Shown piece after piece: positions 48,801 through 64,000 of a stretch of DNA of 64,000 nucleotides. The position numbers and the translations under genes are program-made. A model generated the notes under the pieces. That model worked only from the letters and a program-made list of their open reading frames with translations, ran no database searches and was not told where the DNA came from. The stretch covers positions 1,284,288 through 1,348,287 of the forward strand of contig NC_092676.1 in NCBI RefSeq assembly GCF_964355755.1, in the 5' to 3' direction. Source of the DNA: Antedon mediterranea (taxonomy: Eukaryota; Echinodermata; Crinoidea; Comatulida; Antedonidae). Numbering within the stretch: the stretch's first letter is position 1; each line of letters begins with the position of its first letter.

Positions 48801-50422
48801 TAAACATTTCAGCATATTAATTGAAATGTCAACACCAGGTTACAAAAAAGAGCAGCTTACCTCTTGATGAATATCCAGCCCCACGTACAGCTGTCATGGG
48901 TCGTGCTGTTGCTGTGTTGTCCTATAACAACATAAACAAATGCTTAAATATTTCATTAATTACTAGAAGGGCACTCAGTGAGTGCAAACCTTCGTCTAGG
49001 CATATGAAAATTGAATGACGTGTTCTCATATTGCCATGAAACCATACTTTAAAATCTTATGAAAATTGGGCAATACATTTTTGAGTAATCCTACTAACTA
49101 ACAAACATAGAAAGAACACACACACATCCGGTTGACCTCATAATCTCTCGTCATTCTGACGGAGGAAAATATACAGTCAACTCTCCCAATACAAGACACC
49201 CTTGGACTGGCCAAAAAGTTTGGTACTGTATACTGAATGTGTTTTTAATGTTAACAAAGAAATTTGGACCTCAAGAAAAATCTGGTTTGGGGAAAGTCTT
49301 TCAGACAGAGAGTGGCATTTAATTATTACTATAATTTTTAATTAACTACAAGCATCATTTTTTGAAAAATTCTTTAAAATCATAAAATGTTTACTCACAG
49401 CAGCCATTCCTGTCACTGGGCGTCCCATTGATGATGTCATCATTCCAGTTTTTAATCGATTCTTTAAAAATAGCAAAACAACTGAGTTACATCAACAAAA
49501 GTCTTAAAACGAATTTAAAATACATACAATAGATAATTTAATAAATCTTAAAGTATTACCAGAGGAGAAAATCCAACAACCTTTAATAGGAATAGAAAAT
49601 AAAAAGAAAAACAAATTAAAGAGGAATGAGTTAGAATAGAAAGACACGTTAAAAAATACAAGGAATTCAAATAAAAATAAAAATTTTGTTCAAACTTTAC
49701 ATTTCTAGATATTCAGTGAAAATTAGAAATAAATATTACAACTAAAGAAAAAAAACATTTGACCAAAAAAGAACATAATAAAACATGTACCTGATTCCTG
49801 GCACCAGTCATCTGAAATTATAAAAAAGTTCATGTTTAGAGGCCTATATATAAATTATATTTAAAACTAATTGGTATAAAAAAACTGATTGAAGCAAAAC
49901 ATATTTTCTTTGATCTTTCATTAAACTCTGTAATATAATAGGCTATGAAAAATGTGGTGTCCCATATATGACTTTATTTTAGTTGATAACTCACTGGGGG
50001 TCTTCTTCCATGGCTTGTCTTGACAGCTTGCTGAAAACCTTCATCTGTCTGCAGCTCCTACAAATTAAGTTATGAATGTTTTCATATTTCATCTTTGATA
50101 AATTTACAGAGTAACTTAACAAAAATTATAAAATTCTTCAAAACTTTTATGCTACCCTTTCATACCACTCTGCACAATGAATGTCTCTCTCTGAACACCC
50201 TCTATAGGAGAGTAACTTATACTATATATACAGTTACAATTATGTAATCTGAATTAATACTAAACATACATTTTTAAATGTAACAAGAATTAATCACACT
50301 ATTTATTGAGTATAGACAATAAACAAGAGATAGCTTACATTAGTATCGTACATCGGATCATAATCATTAAATCCTCCGTACAAATCATCTTCATCCTCAT
50401 TAGCTAGGAACATGTTATCCAT
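39835..50422 (-). CDS. IFT88: Intraflagellar transport protein 88 (TPR)
   Basis: IFT-B core subunit needed to build cilia. Exons on the minus strand: 50422-50339, 50057-49995, 49811-49791, 49461-49399, 48921-48861, 48558-48392, 48169-48065, 47764-47662, 47406-47292, 46851-46620, 46388-46318, 46176-46090, 45959-45703, 45334-45218, 44937-44829, 44482-44332, 43854-43686, 43104-43039, 42666-42560, 41447-41351, 40608-40564, 40239-40114, 39959-39835. All phases agree, giving 846 residues (human about 830). The start EDEDDLYGGFNDYDPMYD, tetratricopeptide helices from about 188 to 690 (ALDCFHKLHAILRNSAEV), a Gly/Ser/Arg tail (GRAGSGRAGSG) and the end ELGDDLLPE match IFT88. The ATG exon has its own acceptor (50451), so a non-coding first exon lies upstream. 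The intron after 47292 starts with GC. Confidence 0.96.
40664..40935. repeat. Minisatellite with 63-bp unit of three 21-bp parts
   Basis: Four units in an IFT88 intron. Each is three 21-base sub-repeats around (A/T)ATCACATGATAA. Because 21 is a multiple of three, an open frame (HHMITYK, YHMINCK) runs through it; not considered a gene. Confidence 0.85.
41848..41913. repeat. Three-copy 22-bp repeat
   Basis: AAAAATTCATTTTTGTGAG, three near-identical copies in an IFT88 intron. The unit is itself a partial palindrome. Confidence 0.8.
42060..42202. repeat. Two-and-a-half-copy repeat, about 62-bp unit
   Basis: Units carry TGCCATACACGTTACATGTA and ATCAATTGTTTGATA, both rich in palindromes. In an IFT88 intron. 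Confidence 0.75.
42955..43018. repeat. Short tandem repeat
   Basis: Irregular copies of GTGCTAAGCAT and TGTGTAGAAT close to an IFT88 exon. Confidence 0.6.
43248..43432. mobile_element. Pogo/Tigger-like MITE
   Basis: 185 bp in an IFT88 intron. Perfect 20-bp inverted ends CAGTCAACTCTCCCAATACC, each next to a TA, as expected for Tc1/mariner-pogo type insertion. Inner copies of the end sequence (GTCTGGTATTGGGAGAGTTT) also occur. Non-coding. Partial relatives lie near 44.70 and 49.17 kb. Confidence 0.8.
43512..43667. repeat. Inverted-repeat element family A, copy 7
   Basis: In an IFT88 intron. Ends AAGCTCTATCTACACTATC and GATAGTGTAGACAGAGCTT. The core has an extra GTGATATGCTTAAATATGGT duplication. 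Confidence 0.85.
43925..44170 (+). mobile_element. tRNA-derived SINE
   Basis: A tRNA-like B box (GGGTTCAAGTCCCG) is followed by a body ending ATCACCCTCATTAAATATGG and an A-rich tail. The same body occurs in reverse at 58.53-58.69 kb. A piece of another SINE body follows at 44190-44265. Confidence 0.7.
44692..44758. repeat. Fragment of the pogo-like MITE
   Basis: Words TACTGGACTCTCTGAAAAC and GAAACTCTCCCAAAACC match the element at 43.25 kb in diverged form. Confidence 0.5.
44994..45116. repeat. Inverted-repeat element family A, copy 8 (partial)
   Basis: Left end AAGCTCTGTCTAC intact. The right end stops at GTTTGATAGT and has lost the terminal bases. Confidence 0.75.
45396..45489 (+). repeat. 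Small element with AGGCTCCTCA palindrome, copy 1
   Basis: Contains CAGAGGCTCCTCA and, inverted, TGAGGAGCCTCTG. Homology of about 90 bp continues through ATGAGCTAAGCAACAGAAGG and is found in inverse orientation at 48.66 kb in another IFT88 intron. Confidence 0.7.
46893..47207 (+). mobile_element. tRNA-derived SINE
   Basis: A-box-like head AGTAGCCAAGCGGTTAAGAC, a body with GATGTGCACTTTAAAGAACC, and a (AAAT)n tail. In an IFT88 intron. A diverged piece of the body lies at 44.19-44.27 kb. Confidence 0.65.
47848..47977. repeat. Inverted-repeat element family A, copy 9 (rearranged)
   Basis: The left end is lost. The core word CATATTTGGGCATATCACTAC is tandemly repeated about four times. The right end GATAGTGTAGACAGAG is intact. 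Confidence 0.8.
48664..48748 (-). repeat. Small element with AGGCTCCTCA palindrome, copy 2
   Basis: Reverse-complement relative of the 45.4-kb copy, including GCAGAGGCTCCTCAAGAC and ACTGTGCCTTGCAAGG. Confidence 0.7.
49174..49311. repeat. Pogo-like MITE, 3' truncated copy
   Basis: Starts TA|CAGTCAACTCTCCCAATAC as at 43.25 kb. The right inverted end is missing. Confidence 0.65.
49560..49580 (-). other. Possible IFT88 21-nt micro-exon
   Basis: Between two IFT88 exons, GTTGTTGGATTTTCTCCTCTG is framed by TATTAAAG and GTAATA, is 21 nt and keeps phase 0 (residues VVGFSPL). The neighbouring exon at 49811-49791 is also exactly 21 nt. This one could equally be chance. Confidence 0.3.
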
Positions 50423-51141
50423 TGTGCCACTTTTTTGGGGGTTTTTTTCTCTATAAAAAAAAATTATATTAAAATAAAAAAACAATCAATTCAAATTTAT
50501 TATTATATATATAGGCCTAGGCCTAATATAGGCTAGGCTTTAAAAATGTGGAAATTATCTTTTAATGGATTGCGAATGTAGAGGGGGTATGCCCCGTACC
50601 AATACAACCCTAGGCATAGTATAGGTAGCTCAGTTAGGCCTCAAGTCTATGCACTGGTATGCAAGGCCGGCTACGAGCAAGGAATCGGTGAGCAGCAGGT
50701 ACCGAGAGGACCGCCTTCCTCCTTCAAATCCTAGCCTAGCTATGCCGGTCTATTAACTAGGCTAGACCTAGTTCATTAATAATAATTTTGAATTTATTTA
50801 ATTCCAAGCTATTTCTACTTCGTTCTTTAATAAAGGGATGTTCCTTACCTAAAAAGATTTTATAGAAAACAGTAATTAAAGACTGGTTGCTAATGTACAC
50901 AACAACAAAATTCACGACTGTGGAATTCCAGAATAGACTTTCTACCCCAGACGTTGTAGTGACAACTGGGACAAAAGAGGGCGCTACGGAATTTTTTTAT
51001 TCTAAAGAAAGGTTGTTGGAAAAAACAAGGATATAGAGAGCTAGCACATGACCGATCGATGGATTGTTGCGATTTTGGAGCTGGAAAACCTACAAAAGTC
51101 AGAAATGTGAACCGTATCAGAGCTGTCAAGGTATTATAAAT
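50423..51141. promoter_or_regulatory. Divergent promoter region IFT88 / MAP3K7
   Basis: 719 bp between start codons, containing the IFT88 5' untranslated exon and first intron part. Bases 50505-50770 form a CTAG/AGGCCTAG-rich tract (ATAGGCCTAGGCCTAATATA). No TATA box was assigned. Confidence 0.55.
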
Positions 51142-60794
<9,653 letters not shown>

Positions 60795-63624
60795 TGCAAA
60801 GGAGGGGTTGAGTACTAGACGCCAGTAATAAGTGAAACTTAAGTGAATGAAGACCAACGTCTAAGAGATATACCAGTGAGATAAAGGGAGATGAATGGCG
60901 TATTTGACTGGTCACTCACAAACACCTTGCAGTAATATACTGCTTGCATATACACAGTGAGGTGTTTCAATTGCTGTATCTGCTCAAAACTGCCCTGTCG
61001 AATATACATAAATTGTTGTTGCCAAGCTGAACCATGTAACAAGGCCAGTGAGAGACCATTGCTGGGCAAGCAACTGTGGTCTTCTGTTTACTATGTTCGG
61101 ACCAGTAAATGTCAACAGGCAATATGAACAATGCATTTCATTTCTGTATAATGTTACTCTATTTTATTATGCCTATTGAGTAACTCATTTTTAATATATT
61201 TTTTTTAGGCATTATGCTCTTTATATCGGTAACTCAAAAGTATCTAATCATGGTGGTTACGATTCGTATCTATGGAGTGCCATTTATGCCAAATTGTAGA
61301 TTGGCAACTATGGAACAGACATTTTACAGTACAATTGTCATTGGAATTTTAGTAATCTGAGCTTTATTATGTCTGTGTATGTACTGTAGTCTAGAAATGA
61401 GTTTTAATTGGCCAGTTTATATCAGTTTGCTCCAACAACCTCTTTAAATGCTGCCCAAGTCTATTTTAATTTAGTGTTATATTTTCTTCATTTTTACCTA
61501 ACCTATTTTTGTTTTGTGATTCATATTTACTTTTCACTTTTATGTTCAACAATAGGTTTAAACTAAACTACAAACTGCCACTAACAACCAATTCACACGT
61601 ACAACACAGATGTAGCAAATCGGTTATCTACTGGAATAATCTTACTGCGTTATAATGCATTCATACGATAGTTTGTCACAGTGTAATCTAATATAATCTC
61701 ATTATAATATATATATAATAAAACTCATTAGATATATCATTTTGATTACCATCTAGTTTTGGAGTCTTGCAAACGTTTGTTAGGATCAAGGTAACTATTT
61801 GTTAATTTTTGTACTTGTGAGTTGGGTATAATTTAGTTATGGTAAATAAATTGTTAATTATATCTAGATTTAGGGATTTTTTAAGTCTTATGCAAGTTGA
61901 ATTGAAAAGACTACCTATAGTCTCAATCGGACAACTCTTCTTGTGTCCAAGTACAGTAGAACTGTAGTTAAACATGCTGCCAATGGCATGTTAACAAAGT
62001 ATATGCTATGCATGCAAAATGAATGGGTTAGTATTAAAGGGTGCAGGTCAAGTCGGCCCTAAACCGTCTTGGCAGGCAAAAGTCAAGTCGGCCCCACGTC
62101 AAGTCGGCCCCAAGTCAACTCGGCCCCAAGTCAACTCGGCCTCAAGTCAACTCGGCCTCACGTCAACTCGGCCTCACGTCAACTCGGCCAAAAACTAATC
62201 GGTCAACTCGGCCACAATAAAGTATGGAATGCAAAAAGTGCTTAATATTATTATGATTCTTACTATCCACGCTTTAAAAAAAATGAAGAAAAAAAAAAAA
62301 TATATATAATTAAATAATATATAAAAAAATGAACTCATTGCCGATATGAATATAAGTACCCGCGTGTTACAAAAACACGTGCAGGTACCGCATTTTAGTA
62401 AATCGAAGACGGAGGCCTACGTTCCACCATTTGGCCATAGAAAAAATGATCGTACATCGTTTTTGTCCATGATTTGCATTTAAAAAAAGGGGAATCCCCC
62501 GGTCAGTGAAAACACGTAGCAGTTGTAGATATCGAAAAAGCTGCCAAAGGCGCAGGGAGGCGCAGCTACGAATTGTTTTCAATTGTGCAATTTGAAATTT
62601 TATTAAACGTATTAATAAAGGAAAGTTGGTGAAATCATTCCTATTTTTTTTTGCTAAATATATTATTGTCTAAATATTAATATTCATTAAAAGTCAGAAT
62701 TATTTATAGTTAAAAAATTGTGAAGAAATATTATTTTATCAATCCCCTTCATTTGCACTTTTTGCGTTCCATACTTTAACGGGGCCGAGTTGACCGATTA
62801 TTTTTTGGCCGAGTTGACTTGAGGCCGACTTGACTTGAGGCCGACTTGACTTTGGCCGAGACGGTTTAGGGCCGACTTGGATCGAAACCGTATTAAACTA
62901 GCAACATTAGTAATGAAATCATTAATAAGTTTCATTTGTGAAATTAAACCACAATGGTATTTCACTGAAGTCTAAAACCATATGAAAATACATTACATCA
63001 CACAGTAGGGCTCTCGTGAAGTGGTTTAAAAGTATTTGTGAGATTTTTTTTTTAAACATGGAAAATGTTAAAATGTTATTAAAACCAGTTTACTCTTTTT
63101 AGTTTGTGTAAATACATTATTTATCTTAGTAACTTTTCACCTATAGGTGTAATAAATATTTTCAATAATTAACAAATAATCTTAAATAAATTAAGCAATA
63201 GTTTGATTCAGTGTTTCAGTGATTTAAAAAATAATTTATCTTATAATGTTTATCTTATAATGTATTGTTTATAGATAATAACATTATGTTGCTCTATAAA
63301 AACATATTTAGCAGTGTGTAGGTAATAATTACTATTTTCTTATTTCAACATGTAAATAACATTAATGTAAATTGTAAATATTATTGTAATAAAACAACTC
63401 GCATGGCCTGTTCAATTCAGTCTTTTGTGGAATATTTTTTTGTAATACAGTATATAAAATTATTAGGTCAGTCGCTGCATGCTCTGGCTGCATCATGAAC
63501 AACAATTACAATCTGTAGAGGTCGCTGTTTGTTTTGGGCAGACTATCTTCTTGATGTGTTTCACACATGTTTATTCGAGGTACACAATATTATTTATTTT
63601 GTTTACTTAGGTTACTACTACTAG
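60795..63624. other. MAP3K7 3' region and intergenic DNA
   Basis: No coding gene seen. The MAP3K7 3' untranslated region probably ends near an AATAAA at 61717 or 61845; which one is used cannot be told. The fold-back element FB-3 occupies 62.04-62.89 kb, and the rest is AT-rich without recognisable features. Confidence 0.55.
62040..62889. mobile_element. Fold-back element FB-3 (AAGTCGGCC arms)
   Basis: 850 bp. The left arm is tandem units of about 14 bp, GTCAA(C/G)TCGGCC, opening with CAAGTCGGCCCTAAACCGTC. The right arm is the inverse (GACGGTTTAGGGCCGACTTGG). The inversion continues inward through CATACTTTA and GCACTTTTTGC words. Flanking repeats are GTATTAAAG (62031-62039) and GTATTAAAC (62890-62898), eight of nine identical. 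The 560-bp middle has no convincing ORF. Confidence 0.8.
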
Positions 63625-64000
63625 TCTAACCTAGTAGGGCTATTCAGATTAAATCATTTTAATAAGGTGCTACATTTGCACTATTGCATTTGTTATTATG
63701 ATATTGTGGTTGTGAAAGAAAACCCCCATCTTATTTTTGTTACTGAGACAAAGTTGGAAGAGAGTCACGATACAATTACTTATTTTGATACTAATATTTA
63801 TTTAGTTTATAGAAGAGATAGAATTCCAAGTGATGGAGGTGGTGGCGTCCTAATCCTGGTGCGCAAGGATATTGTTTCTGAAATTGTAATTGACGAAGTC
63901 TGGATTGATATAGAAGTGATAACTTGTCTATTGAAATATGGAGAGAAATCTGCTCTTATCGCTTGTGTCTACCGTAGCCCTAGCTCTCGAGGTGAATACA
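63625..64000 (+). mobile_element. LINE endonuclease domain, cut by window end
   Basis: An open frame from just after a stop at 63622 to the end of the window. Residues include ENPHLIFVTETKLEES, YRRDRIPSDGGGGVLILVR and ACVYRSPSS, the pattern of the apurinic endonuclease (EEP) domain at the start of non-LTR retrotransposon ORF2, including the catalytic Glu of the TET motif. No initiator or upstream ORF is clear, so the 5' end may be truncated. The clade is not certain (CR1/L2-like by feel). The reverse transcriptase would lie beyond the window. Confidence 0.85.

Noticed and set aside
62367-62582. 71-codon frame inside fold-back element FB-3
   Set aside because: No transposase motif; overlaps the non-coding middle of the element.

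Overview
This is eukaryotic, AT-rich, intron-rich DNA from an invertebrate. Six multi-exon protein genes could be assembled exon by exon with consistent splice phases. Gene content, roughly 1 kb introns full of short inverted-repeat transposons, and three fold-back elements built like the sea-urchin TU elements suggest a marine deuterostome, perhaps an echinoderm. That assignment is inference.

Layout. Bases 1-14.7 kb are gene-poor: hairpin repeats, two small minisatellites, two tRNA-Trp-like copies between hairpin repeats, and one unassigned possible exon near 12.65 kb. From 15.0 to 60.8 kb the genes alternate strictly in orientation: MANEA (-, GH99 endo-alpha-mannosidase), SCAF4/8 (+, RNA polymerase II CTD-binding factor), SOD1 (-, Cu/Zn superoxide dismutase), an uncharacterised STI1-like protein (+), IFT88 (-, cilium transport) and MAP3K7/TAK1 (+, kinase). 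This gives three head-to-head pairs whose start codons lie 0.7-0.9 kb apart (likely shared promoters) and two tail-to-tail pairs. The SCAF-SOD1 tail-to-tail pair matches the human SOD1-SCAF4 arrangement on chromosome 21. The six genes serve unrelated housekeeping roles, so the link appears to be shared promoters and old synteny rather than a pathway. The window ends inside a LINE endonuclease domain.

Most notable: (1) three fold-back elements whose arms are tandem short repeats, each flanked by a 9-bp (one 8/9) direct repeat, one nested in another; (2) two introns, in MAP3K7 and the STI1-like gene, where a minisatellite has copied the 3' splice site plus the first exon bases 6 and 32 times directly before the true exon; (3) nine small palindromes downstream of SCAF with varying stems and a near-constant AAAT centre; (4) CTAG/AGGCCTAG-rich tracts beside all three divergent promoters; (5) two GC-AG introns. 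All coordinates come from reading the sequence by eye; no database search was run.
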